DNA of 32,872 nucleotides from a virus. The stretch is taken from positions 1 to 32,872 of the IMG/VR virus record IMGVR_UViG_3300042292_000593. The stretch is one strand, 5' to 3'. Positions 5,917 to 12,497 of this stretch are shown here, piece after piece. The first letter of the stretch is position 1; every line of letters starts with the position of its first letter. The notes beneath the pieces were generated by a model. It had not been told where the DNA came from. It ran no database searches and saw only the letters and a list, made by a program, of their open reading frames with translations. Position numbers and translations under genes: made by a program.

Positions 5917-6107
5917 GCGCTGATCATTGCGCCGTTTAATTGTATGAAAGAAACATCATACTGCATCATCAACTTTTCTTGTAAATTCATTTGCTTTTGA
6001 ATCAGAGCCGCGTAAGCAGAGCGGTTCCCCGGTTTACGTGCAATTTTAAGCCCTGCTTTATGTGCTGCTACTAGCTCAAGAAACAGTGTGTCGGTTTTGA
6101 AGTTCAT
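5913..6107 (-). CDS. First gene of the early operon, small hypothetical protein
   Basis: Start ATG 6107 is preferred because AGAGGATAGGAAA precedes it. The upstream in-frame ATG (6134) lies only about 12 bases from the predicted transcription start and has no ribosome binding site. The 64-residue product (MNFKTDTLFLELVAAHKAGL...) is basic and helical. No family is recognised. Being first after promoter P1, it would be among the earliest proteins made. Confidence 0.6.
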   Translation of the reverse strand: MNFKTDTLFLELVAAHKAGLKIARKPGNRSAYAALIQKQMNLQEKLMMQYDVSFIQLNGAMISA

Positions 6108-6152
6108 TTTCCTATCCTCTGTGTGGTTCGCCATGTATCTGGCTTGGTGGGT

Positions 6153-6180
6153 ATTGTACGCGCCTCAGCAAGCACGTCAA
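6153..6180 (-). promoter_or_regulatory. Early promoter P1 (TTGACG-N16-TACAAT)
   Basis: On the minus strand TTGACG (6180-6175) and TACAAT (6158-6153) are 16 bases apart; the predicted +1 is near 6146. It fires into the recombination operon from the divergent gap 6108-6276. It shares -10 sequence and spacing with P2 near 3290. No comparably good plus-strand promoter for the primase-helicase gene was seen in the gap. Confidence 0.8.
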
Positions 6181-6276
6181 CCCCCCTGAAGCAAAAAAAG
6201 TGAAAATAATTTCTCTTGCTTGGTCAGCTACAAAGTGTAGTAGACTTGCACCCGTTTTTTCTTCAGAGGATAGAGC

Positions 6277-7863
6277 ATGAACTACGATAACATTCCTAAT
6301 GAACTCAAGGACTTAGACAGGTGGGTAGTGTGGCGAGAGGGGAAAATCCCTTACGACGCTAAGTACATAAACAGTCGTGCAAGCAGCACTAACCCGGACA
6401 CATGGGCCAGCTTTGACCAAGCGACAACCGCTTATGAGGAGTGCGAGCAGGCGCTAGGGATAGGCTTTGTGCTTAATGGTGATGGGTTGTGTGGGATAGA
6501 CATTGACCATTGCATCACTGATGACGTGATCGACCCTGCTGCCATGCACTTGCTGGACCATCTGGGTGCGAGCTATGTCAGCATCAGTCCGTCAGGGAAA
6601 GGCCTAAGAGCCTTTGGATACGCTACCCCATTGCTTCAAGGAGTCAAGGGAAGCTATGACGGACTGTCCATAGAGCTATACAGTAGCCAGCGTTACTTGA
6701 CCATCACTGACAATATAGTGCGCACAGCCCCATTGTGTCCGCTCCAGCACTTCGAGAGCCTTGCTCACTACATTAGGTCTAGTAGCCATGTAGATACCGC
6801 AACAGGGGAGATTGTAGATAGACAGCCACATGAGCGACATGCAGAGCTCGTTAAGCGCATTCTTAAGGGTGATACGTACCATGATAGTCTAAGAGACCTC
6901 GCCGCGTCTCTATGCGCTTCAGGAGCACACAACGGTGCTGTTGTGAATCATCTCAAGGCCTTAATGCAAGCCAGCGATGCAGAGCATGACCAGCGCTGGA
7001 AAGATCGCTATAAACAGATTCCTGCGTTAGTGCGTAGCGCTGCGCAGAAATATGTGACCTTTGATCCATTTGCTCCTGCACCCGTGAGAGAGGACGAGGA
7101 TTTATTTGACTCTATCGGCGCTGTCTTTGCGAATGAGATTTCAACAGACTTTAGCCCACCCGATGAACTGGTTGAGGACGTGCTGATTGCTAGAAACACA
7201 AGCATTCTATATGGAAACTCAAACTCAGGTAAGACATTCTTTGCGCTGAACATGGCGGCTGCTGTCAGTCGTGGCACAGATTTTTTGGGGAAACGCACGC
7301 AGCAAGGCATGGTTGTCTATATGGCGACTGAAAGCCCTGAGACCGTCAGAACGCGCTTGCAAGCGTACATGAAGTATCACAACTGCATTCTGGACAATAT
7401 GCTGCTTATTCAGAAGCCGGTTAACTTTTTCACTGATGACCGCGACGTGGAACGAGTGATAGCAGCTATCAAGAAAGCGGAGGACATGAGGGGCTGCAAA
7501 GCAGCACTAATCATCGGAGACACACTCGCTCGGATCAGCTCCGGTGCGAACGAGAATGCGGGTCAAGACATGGGGCCAGTGATGAACCGTATTGATTATC
7601 TCATGAACAGCACTGTTAGCAGTGTCATGATGATTCACCACTCTGGAAAAATGCAAGCGTCTGGTGCTAGAGGGTGGTCAGGCATACGTGCATTCGTAGA
7701 CACTGAGATTGAGGTTACTGACGATGAGGGCGTTCGCAAGGCTGAGATAATGAAACAGAGAGCGCTAGGCAGCAAAGGTGATGCTCTATTCTTTGACCTT
7801 CACGTAATGCATATGGGCTTTAATCGCTGGGGTCGGCCTAGTAATACTTGTGTGATTGCGTAA
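6277..7863 (+). CDS. Primase-polymerase / RepA-type helicase fusion
   Basis: This 528-residue replication protein has two parts. Residues 1-165 form an archaeo-eukaryotic-type primase/PrimPol module: GIDIDHC supplies Asp75 and Asp77, SPSGKGLR lies at 104-111, and ELYSSQR follows near 134-139. Residues 295-510 form a RecA-fold helicase/ATPase: Walker A GNSNSGKT 313-320, ALIIGDTLAR with Asp415, and MMIHHSGK around 451-458. The protein would prime and unwind at the phage origin. It is the only replication initiator seen, and no DNA polymerase is in the window. An AGAGGATAG site precedes the ATG. The gene ends 14 bases before a strong terminator, so it is a single-gene transcription unit. Confidence 0.87.
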   Translation: MNYDNIPNELKDLDRWVVWREGKIPYDAKYINSRASSTNPDTWASFDQATTAYEECEQALGIGFVLNGDGLCGIDIDHCITDDVIDPAAMHLLDHLGASYVSISPSGKGLRAFGYATPLLQGVKGSYDGLSIELYSSQRYLTITDNIVRTAPLCPLQHFESLAHYIRSSSHVDTATGEIVDRQPHERHAELVKRILKGDTYHDSLRDLAASLCASGAHNGAVVNHLKALMQASDAEHDQRWKDRYKQIPALVRSAAQKYVTFDPFAPAPVREDEDLFDSIGAVFANEISTDFSPPDELVEDVLIARNTSILYGNSNSGKTFFALNMAAAVSRGTDFLGKRTQQGMVVYMATESPETVRTRLQAYMKYHNCILDNMLLIQKPVNFFTDDRDVERVIAAIKKAEDMRGCKAALIIGDTLARISSGANENAGQDMGPVMNRIDYLMNSTVSSVMMIHHSGKMQASGARGWSGIRAFVDTEIEVTDDEGVRKAEIMKQRALGSKGDALFFDLHVMHMGFNRWGRPSNTCVIA

Positions 7864-7876
7864 ACAGTAGATACAT

Positions 7877-7912
7877 AAAAGCTGAGGGGTAACCATTTAC
7901 CCCTCAGCTTTT
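7877..7912. terminator. Bidirectional intrinsic terminator
   Basis: A perfect 16-bp stem (7877-7892 with 7897-7912) closes a CCAT tetraloop, with AAAA on one flank and TTTT on the other. It can therefore stop transcription both from the primase-helicase gene and from the convergent HNH gene, whose stop is at 7921. Confidence 0.9.
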
Positions 7913-7920
7913 TTATTGTC

Positions 7921-8391
7921 TTAAATAACGTGATATACAGACTTAGCGGCTAGATATGCTTGTCCAGCTTTCTCGGCTGTAGCAAATGTTCCTATATGAA
8001 TCAACTTGCTGTCAACTGTGATTTGCGCAACATATTTTTTGCGAAACATTGAGACGCCAATATAACCAGAGGTATTATCTTTTCGTATACTTTGATTCCA
8101 TAAGTTTTGCTGATTGGTAGCTTCGCGTAAGTTACATATCCTATTATCTGATCTAATTCTATTGATATGGTCAATCTGTTTTTCTGGAAAGCGACCATAA
8201 ACATACAGAAACGCCAATCTGTGTGCTTTATATCGTTTATTGTGTATCTTAATCAGTATATATCCATTTTCCTTTTTGCATCCAGCAATGCTTCCTGCTT
8301 TTACGCTGTTACGTTTAGAAGTCAACCATGTAAACAGGCCGGTTTCAGTATCGTAGTGCAGTAATTCTTTGAGCTGAGCTTGTGTAAGCAT
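7921..8391 (-). CDS. HNH homing endonuclease with AP2 domain (copy 1)
   Basis: This 156-residue protein has an N-terminal segment MLTQAQLKEL, then an HNH_3-type nuclease core (IDHINRIRSDNRICNLREAT, residues 73-92, with His75 and the Asn/His finger). A C-terminal AP2-like DNA-binding domain follows (about 100-150, SGYIGVSMFRKKYVAQITVD). Such free-standing enzymes cut at recombination-prone sites and copy themselves into phages lacking them. It is the only minus-strand gene right of 6277, enclosed by a terminator and its own promoter and structured leader. AAGGAG lies 7 bases before the ATG. It is a diverged paralogue of the gene at 13281. Confidence 0.9.
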   Translation of the reverse strand: MLTQAQLKELLHYDTETGLFTWLTSKRNSVKAGSIAGCKKENGYILIKIHNKRYKAHRLAFLYVYGRFPEKQIDHINRIRSDNRICNLREATNQQNLWNQSIRKDNTSGYIGVSMFRKKYVAQITVDSKLIHIGTFATAEKAGQAYLAAKSVYHVI

Positions 8392-8428
8392 ACGTGATCT
8401 CCTTGGTTATTGGCGGTTCATAGAGGAA

Positions 8429-8479
8429 GTGCGACTGTTAGTGAACCAGACTAACGAGGTTTCGAACCCTCTGTCGCAC
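8429..8479 (-). ncRNA. Three-way-junction RNA element upstream of HNH copy 1
   Basis: On the minus strand three perfect helices form a compact junction. The closing stem is GTGCGAC/GTCGCAC (8479-8473 with 8435-8429). Hairpin 1 is GAGG/CCTC with an 8-nt loop. Hairpin 2 is GTTAGT/ACTAAC with loop CTGGTTC. Single A residues link the closing stem to each hairpin and none separates the hairpins. It begins at the predicted +1 of the extended -10 promoter and ends 37 nt before the HNH ATG. The same layout precedes HNH copy 2. Confidence 0.75.
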
Positions 8480-8485
8480 GCATTC

Positions 8486-8494
8486 ATTATAACA
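8486..8494 (-). promoter_or_regulatory. Extended -10 promoter of HNH cassette 1
   Basis: The minus strand reads TGTTATAAT, a consensus extended -10 (TG-N-TATAAT); no good -35 is present, as allowed for this class. The predicted +1 is 8479, the first base of the three-way junction. Confidence 0.7.
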
Positions 8495-8496
8495 TA

Positions 8497-8528
8497 GTTC
8501 GATCCGGGGAGTGATCCCCGGATCGAAC
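8497..8528. repeat. Perfect 14-bp hairpin upstream of HNH cassette 1
   Basis: Arms GTTCGATCCGGGGA (8497-8510) and 8515-8528 are exact reverse complements around a GTGA loop. No U-tract follows on either strand. It separates the HNH cassette from the hairpin-rich region and may insulate or mark the cassette edge. Confidence 0.7.
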
Positions 8529-8975
8529 ACTTAGAGATTGTTTAGCGCTTGCTCTTTCGCTTGTACAGAAGGATATAGAGAGCAGCCCCTTGTGATTCAC
8601 ATGTTAACGCACAGTGATGGTTACCCGGCAGGTCCACGGGCCCCAACAAAACGATTCATTTCAAATGAAATGACAGACTAGCTTTCGTGTGATCCGAAAC
8701 GGTTTTTCACACAAAAGCAATATACGGCCTGCGTATATTATCGCGTCGTCAACTACGCGCCTGTCCTTGTTAAGGAGGGAGTTCGTAGCTTCACGGGCTA
8801 CAGGGTACAGGATGATGGCGCTAAGGCCGATTAAAGAGCTATCCTGATCCTCTTGATCGGGAGAGAGGTTTCCCGACTGCGTGCGAGCGTTACGCCGTAT
8901 GCCTATGTTGGCTGAGGGGTCAGTCCTCAGCCGTGTGCTATTCTAACCACACATATCACAACCTGTCAATTCCCT
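8529..8975. other. Hairpin-dense gene-free region A
   Basis: About 450 bases without a convincing ORF. Short perfect inverted repeats follow one another: 8656-8673 (8 bp), 8687-8712 (GTGTGA/TCACAC), 8719-8739 (AATATACG/CGTATATT), 8742-8759, 8764-8776, 8785-8801, 8808-8846 (CAGGAT/ATCCTG), 8858-8875 and 8910-8932 (GGCTGAGG/CCTCAGCC). The density suggests a structured RNA or a replication origin. No canonical tRNA was found, and I could not establish the strand. Confidence 0.5.
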
Positions 8976-9368
8976 ATGCAGCTAGTCCAACTACACCTCC
9001 CTTACCCACCCTCTACCAATCGCTATTGGCGCACCTTCAGAGGCAGAACTGTCCCAAGTAAGGAAGCAACGGCATTCAAGAGGATCGTCAAGGAGGCCAG
9101 CAAGCAACAGGACCTGTACAACGAGATCACCTGTAACGAGTTGTATGCTGGCGATGTTGAAGTTACAATACAGCTTCTTCCAAAGCTAACAGCAGCCGGG
9201 ATAGCTAGCAAAGTCTGCATTGACCTGGACAACTGTCTTAAGGTGTTGCTAGACGCTATACAAGGAACCTGTATTGAGGATGACAAGCAGGTTAAGCGGA
9301 TTGCTGCTGCTTACGGTGAACCTATAAAAAACGGTGGAGTGATAGTGACAGTATGCAAGATGAAATGA
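8976..9368 (+). CDS. rusA: RusA-family Holliday junction resolvase
   Basis: In this 130-residue protein the N terminus LHLPYPPSTNRYWR and the core IDLDNCLKVLLDAIQG (residues 82-97) are the RusA signature. Asp83, Asp85 and Lys89 match the catalytic metal-binding positions, and EDDKQV (101-106) supplies the last acidic residue. RusA dimers cut four-way junctions in recombination intermediates and resolve branched phage DNA before packaging. It would act on products of the Sak4-like/nuclease block. No clear Shine-Dalgarno precedes the ATG. The next gene overlaps its 3' end. Confidence 0.9.
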   Translation: MQLVQLHLPYPPSTNRYWRTFRGRTVPSKEATAFKRIVKEASKQQDLYNEITCNELYAGDVEVTIQLLPKLTAAGIASKVCIDLDNCLKVLLDAIQGTCIEDDKQVKRIAAAYGEPIKNGGVIVTVCKMK

Positions 9369-9562
9369 CGCACGTATCAGAGTATAAGCCCTACTGGAGA
9401 CACGTAGAGGACGGCCCTTACCCTAAGAATGCTAAGTGCCTATGGAAGACTGATCTAGGTGCTGCTACTATCGGAGTCTGGTACCCAGATAGCCAGTGGG
9501 TGTGGTGGTGTCCTTTACCCTCCCATCATCCCAAGGACAGGGAGCGGAGGTTGCATGGGTAA
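9365..9562 (+). CDS. Hypothetical protein, DUF551-like
   Basis: Two starts are possible: ATG 9353 inside rusA, or ATG 9365, which overlaps the rusA stop as ATGA and is preferred. The 65-residue protein is rich in aromatic residues (YWRHVEDGPYPKN, then WYPDSQWVWWCPLP). This resembles the small DUF551-type phage domain, where a tryptophan precedes a PLP motif. The resemblance is weak and the function is unknown. Confidence 0.55.
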   Translation: MTHVSEYKPYWRHVEDGPYPKNAKCLWKTDLGAATIGVWYPDSQWVWWCPLPSHHPKDRERRLHG

Positions 9563-9782
9563 GCGGCTAGAAGTGGAGGGTAAGGTGTATACACATTGGA
9601 CCGTGATCGGAGAGTCTGAGCCTGTGGACTACATCAAGAAAGGTAGGCCGGTTCAAGCAAGGGCTGTTGTAGTCCGGTGTGACTGTGGTACAATACGTTC
9701 CGTCCTACTGCATAACCTGTGCAGTAAGCGCAGTAAATCCTGTGGTTGCAGGGGTAAAACGACAACCAGAGTTTATGGGTGA
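9555..9782 (+). CDS. Small Cys-rich (CDCG/CGC) protein
   Basis: Start ATG 9555 (MGKRLEVEGKVYTHW...) is chosen because GGAGG lies 5 bases upstream; a longer frame to 9459 is an overlap artefact. The 75-residue protein contains CDCG near residue 43 and SCGCRG near 65. This zinc-binding arrangement is found alone or at the N terminus of phage HNH/AP2 proteins. A nucleic-acid-binding role is likely but unproved. Its last codons enter the first helix of hairpin-rich region B. Confidence 0.6.
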   Translation: MGKRLEVEGKVYTHWTVIGESEPVDYIKKGRPVQARAVVVRCDCGTIRSVLLHNLCSKRSKSCGCRGKTTTRVYG

Positions 9783-10145
9783 CAGGCGGTCTTAAATCCA
9801 TAGGGTTTAACAAAACGAGCCGTACTGTCACCCGCCATATAATGGTCCTCGGAATCTACTTTTCATCCTTGGGTGGGAGTCGATCAAAAATCTACCGGGG
9901 ACCAACTAACCCCGCGCCAGACGGTATCTGGCCCCGCTACGGGGATATGTAGCTACCCGCTTCATGCTCAGGGGAACAGAAGTCAGCATGACAGGCGTAG
10001 ACGGACTGCAAGCTGTCTCAATCGCTGAAGTACAGCGCGGGTTGTATGGCCCGCCGGATTAAGTCGCACCAGCTAGGGGCTTGCCCCGACACGACACTGA
10101 TCTGGAAAACACCACGCCGTCGCTGATTGGTACTCAGTGGGCGGC
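9777..10145 (+). other. Hairpin-dense gene-free region B, candidate structured RNA
   Basis: About 390 bases before the ATG at 10177 lack a convincing gene. Consecutive helices are visible: GGGTGACAG/CTGTCACCC closing 9777-9833 with an inner 8-bp stem; a 9-bp stem closing 9844-9903; GCCAGA/TCTGGC 9916-9932; CCCCG/CGGGG 9932-9944; TCATGCT/AGCATGA 9962-9991; CGCTG/CAGCG 10023-10037; GCGGG/CCCGC 10037-10054; GGGGC/GCCCC 10076-10087; and a two-part stem 10116-10145. Strand is assigned from flanking genes only. No tRNA, tmRNA or group I intron core was recognised. Confidence 0.5.
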
Positions 10146-10176
10146 ACTTAATCAAGAACTCAACAGGGGAGGAATA

Positions 10177-10368
10177 ATGGCTAACTTCGATCAGTGGTGG
10201 GATAACGATGAATCTATTGCTGATACACTCAAGATAACCAAGCAGCGTAATTACTTGATTGACCAAGTGCATCACATTGCACAGTCAATAGATAATGAGA
10301 TGCCGGACATGGCACTGATGAAGATCAGACAAACAATAGGTGTAATCAAGGAATGGAGAAATAGATAA
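10177..10368 (+). CDS. Hypothetical protein
   Basis: Start ATG 10177 follows GGGGAGGAATA, a strong ribosome binding site; the frame extends upstream to 10081 but through the hairpin-rich region. The 63-residue protein begins MANFDQWWDNDESI and is helical and acidic at the start, basic at the end (IKEWRNR). Its stop overlaps the next ATG (TAATG). No family is recognised. Confidence 0.6.
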   Translation: MANFDQWWDNDESIADTLKITKQRNYLIDQVHHIAQSIDNEMPDMALMKIRQTIGVIKEWRNR

Positions 10369-10706
10369 TGGGCATATACTATTCACTGCTAAACGACACT
10401 AAGCGCGAAAGCGTACACCTGGATCACCACGTTAAACGCGAACCGTTGACGAAAAACGCGGCTGTACAGTTTGCGTTGTGTAACTACATGATGGCAAATA
10501 CTGGCGACATGCTGCGCCTTTGTCACGATATGGGGGACTATTTGGAGGGCGACGGGTATGCAGATGTTGACTTGCTATCCTATAAGTTCCATGACCCTAG
10601 CGTGATTGATGAAATCGTCGATCTCTTAAACACAATCTATGAGGAAAATAGGTACGAGGTAGTGGATGGCGTGGGTCGTCGGTGCGACGACATAAGACAA
10701 GGGTAG
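10368..10706 (+). CDS. Hypothetical protein
   Basis: A 112-residue soluble protein, helical and acidic, containing NAAVQFALCNYMMANTGDML and a C-terminal YEVVDGVGRRCDDIRQG. It follows the upstream gene by a one-base stop/start overlap. No family is recognised. Confidence 0.55.
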   Translation: MGIYYSLLNDTKRESVHLDHHVKREPLTKNAAVQFALCNYMMANTGDMLRLCHDMGDYLEGDGYADVDLLSYKFHDPSVIDEIVDLLNTIYEENRYEVVDGVGRRCDDIRQG

Positions 10707-10710
10707 AGCG

Positions 10711-10827
10711 ATGGAAGACTCAATAAGCGGAGAGCAGTTATTCATATCGCTTACTATTATCGCAGCATTGGTTGCGTTTGCAATGCTGTTGATAATGAAA
10801 GCAACTGATGACGATAACAACAGATAA
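10711..10827 (+). CDS. 38-residue membrane miniprotein
   Basis: The frame MEDSISGEQLFISLTIIAAL... has one hydrophobic span (about residues 10-30) and a charged tail (KATDDDNNR), so probably N-out/C-in or the reverse with a single helix. It lies between two tightly packed genes. The function is unknown. Confidence 0.45.
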   Translation: MEDSISGEQLFISLTIIAALVAFAMLLIMKATDDDNNR

Positions 10828-10840
10828 TAGGACAGGAGCA

Positions 10841-11173
10841 ATGAGCGAATCATTTCAGACATTAGAATTAAAGGTCCTCCGATGGGCAGAGGCGAGAAAG
10901 ATTATCCCTAACAGTAACCCGCTGGCTCAGGCTATAAAGACGCTTGAGGAAGTAAGCGAGTTACTTACTGCGCTAAATAAGTGCAGTGTAGATAGAGAAT
11001 GGTTTCAAGATGAAGCGAGAGATGCCTATGGGGATATCCTTGTTACATTGATAATAGGTGCTGATCTATTGGGGACTGACCTGCGAAGTTGTTTAGATGA
11101 TGCTTATGAGATGATCAAGGATAGAAAGGGATACTTAACCAGTGATGGTATCTTTGTGAAGGAGGAAGAATGA
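10841..11173 (+). CDS. MazG-like nucleotide pyrophosphohydrolase
   Basis: ATG 10841 follows AGGACAGGAG and is preferred over the longer frame to 10808. The 110-residue protein has the all-alpha NTP-PPase (MazG) plan: IKTLEEVSELLTAL supplies an ExxE pair near residues 33-40, and EARDAYGDILVTLI near 58-71 supplies the second ExxD metal-binding motif. Phage MazG-like enzymes hydrolyse (d)NTPs or alarmone-type nucleotides and may keep a starved host metabolically active. Here it opens a block with a ThyX-like gene and a DUF3310 gene. The substrate is inferred. Confidence 0.75.
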   Translation: MSESFQTLELKVLRWAEARKIIPNSNPLAQAIKTLEEVSELLTALNKCSVDREWFQDEARDAYGDILVTLIIGADLLGTDLRSCLDDAYEMIKDRKGYLTSDGIFVKEEE

Positions 11174-11376
11174 GTTTAATAGGAAACTTTATTGTGGTGG
11201 CCGTTTTCTTGATGGCACTGCTCTTTCTAAGTACATTAGAGGATGAGAATAGATTCACGCAAGTGTGTATAGCAAAAGGTGGAGTGCCAAGTAAGTATTC
11301 CACGATGGTAGCTAAGACCTCTCGTAGTGAACGGCTATGTATTAAGAAAGACAACGTAATAGAGGTGGGAGAATGA
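11170..11376 (+). CDS. Membrane-anchored hypothetical protein
   Basis: In this 68-residue protein, residues 4-21 (IGNFIVVAVFLMALLFLS) form one membrane helix, possibly an uncleaved signal anchor. A charged domain with two cysteines follows. ATGA overlaps join it to both neighbours. No family is recognised. Confidence 0.5.
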   Translation: MSLIGNFIVVAVFLMALLFLSTLEDENRFTQVCIAKGGVPSKYSTMVAKTSRSERLCIKKDNVIEVGE

Positions 11377-11585
11377 ATGAGAAAATCATTATCCACTGCG
11401 ACGCATGTGACAGCACAGACGTGCTACATGAGCAAATCATCATACCCCCGCCAGAGAAACATCTGACCATGACGGAGATGGCTAACATGGCAAAAAAGGA
11501 GGTGATTACTTACGATTCATACATCTACAGTCACTACAGGATGGTTTGCAAGGATTGCGGGCATATAGTCAAGTATTATGTATGA
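11373..11585 (+). CDS. Small zinc-ribbon protein
   Basis: A 70-residue protein with CDAC at residues 9-12 and CKDC at about 59-62, separated by a helical insert (MTEMANMAKKEV). The four cysteines form a probable zinc ribbon. The start overlaps the upstream stop (ATGA). The function is unknown. Confidence 0.6.
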   Translation: MNEKIIIHCDACDSTDVLHEQIIIPPPEKHLTMTEMANMAKKEVITYDSYIYSHYRMVCKDCGHIVKYYV

Positions 11586-11602
11586 GTAACGCAGGAAGAG
11601 GA

Positions 11603-12130
11603 ATGAAAACAACTATCCATATAGAAAAGCTAGTCGATGAGCGGATCATGCGCAGAGCTTGTGATATGACACGCAAGCCAGGTATGAAGCCTAGCGAGAT
11701 GACGCTGGAGAAGATATACAGGTGCGAACATTCACCCGCAAGGACGCAAACATTCTGGATCGAGTTGCAGAACATCTATACATTGGTTAGTGTACACTTG
11801 GTGAGGCATAATGTCGGCGTGAGCCACTTTGTAGAATCTAACAGGAAGGATCGCGGAGGCAATGGTGAGGAAACTCGGTATACACCCGTGAATCATGGAA
11901 TGTTTATCAACGCTCAGGCAGCGATAAACATGAGCCTGAAGCGATTGTGTTATGCTTCTGCTCCTGAAACCGTGTCAGTGTGGATGAAGCTGAAGAAAGC
12001 GATGAAGAAGGTTGACCCAGCCTTATCAGATCACATGGTTCCGGTTTGTGTGTACAGAAATGGGATATGTCCTGAGCTGAAAGAGTGTAAGCCGGGACTT
12101 GCAAAGGTTATGCGGGCTTACGGGAGATAA
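11603..12130 (+). CDS. ThyX-like (flavin-dependent thymidylate synthase-related) protein
   Basis: Start ATG 11603 is preferred because GGAAGAGGA precedes it; ATG 11582 overlaps the upstream stop but has no site. In the 175-residue protein, FWIELQNIYTLVSVHLVRHN followed by VGVSHFVESNRKDR (residues 51-84) resembles the ThyX RHR-x7-S region, with Arg68-His69 and Ser79. The third motif residue is Asn and spacing differs from the canonical enzyme. The C terminus ends NGICPELKECKPG. If active it would make dTMP from dUMP with folate and FAD. Divergence means it could be a related non-catalytic phage family. The next gene starts immediately after the stop. Confidence 0.55.
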   Translation: MKTTIHIEKLVDERIMRRACDMTRKPGMKPSEMTLEKIYRCEHSPARTQTFWIELQNIYTLVSVHLVRHNVGVSHFVESNRKDRGGNGEETRYTPVNHGMFINAQAAINMSLKRLCYASAPETVSVWMKLKKAMKKVDPALSDHMVPVCVYRNGICPELKECKPGLAKVMRAYGR

Positions 12131-12352
12131 ATGAGCGCGAACGATAAACAGATTGCTGGTAGTCATTACCAAACCCCAATCCAAGTGTGGGATTTTATTG
12201 CAGCAAATGAGCTGGATTGGTTTCAGGGTACAATAGTAAAGTACATTACCCGCTGGCGACACAAAGGAGGCATTGATGATCTACTCAAAGCGCAGCATGT
12301 GCTGGAAAAGTATATAGAGGTTCAATGTGGAACAGAGACACGTGATCCATAA
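12131..12352 (+). CDS. DUF3310 protein (SaV-like nucleotide-kinase-associated)
   Basis: A 73-residue protein that closely fits DUF3310: KQIAGSHYQTPIQVWDFI, then GTIVKYITRWRHKGGIDDLL and a final LEKYIE helix. DUF3310 proteins are common in phage nucleotide-metabolism regions and sometimes fused to nucleotide kinases, but their biochemical activity is not settled. It begins directly after the ThyX-like stop. Confidence 0.8.
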   Translation: MSANDKQIAGSHYQTPIQVWDFIAANELDWFQGTIVKYITRWRHKGGIDDLLKAQHVLEKYIEVQCGTETRDP

Positions 12353-12497
12353 GACTTGCGAGTATTGTGAGTTTTATGACATTATTAGGACTGAGTATCG
12401 TTTAGGAAACTGCGCACTGGATCACTTTCAAGAACCTATTGAGGTTTCAGCGGATCATAGTTGCGATCAATGGTTAGAGAGGTCTGATGATGAGTGA
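12327..12497 (+). CDS. Cys-rich miniprotein with GTG start
   Basis: This 56-residue frame starts at GTG 12327, six bases after GAGG, and overlaps the end of the DUF3310 gene by 26 bases. It contains CEYC (about residues 11-14), then single cysteines near 29 and 46 with a final CDQWLERSDDE. The C-x2-C...C...C-x-x-W layout is typical of small zinc-binding phage proteins. A GTG start and small size make it easy to miss. The function is unknown. Confidence 0.6.
   Translation: MEQRHVIHKTCEYCEFYDIIRTEYRLGNCALDHFQEPIEVSADHSCDQWLERSDDE

Noticed and set aside
8429-8480. tRNA or tRNA-like gene (7-bp acceptor-like stem with two arms and a TTCGAA loop)
   Set aside because: Only two arms, an 8-nt loop in the T-like arm and no D-arm on either strand; total length about 52 nt. 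The matching fold before the second HNH gene explains it better as a three-way junction.
8600-8720. Group I intron core suggested by ACAGACTA-like text near an HNH gene
   Set aside because: No matching P7/S partner in the right order and no interrupted ORF around the region.
9777-10145. tmRNA or RNase P RNA
   Set aside because: None of the conserved sequence blocks of either RNA were seen; only a generic helix-rich pattern.
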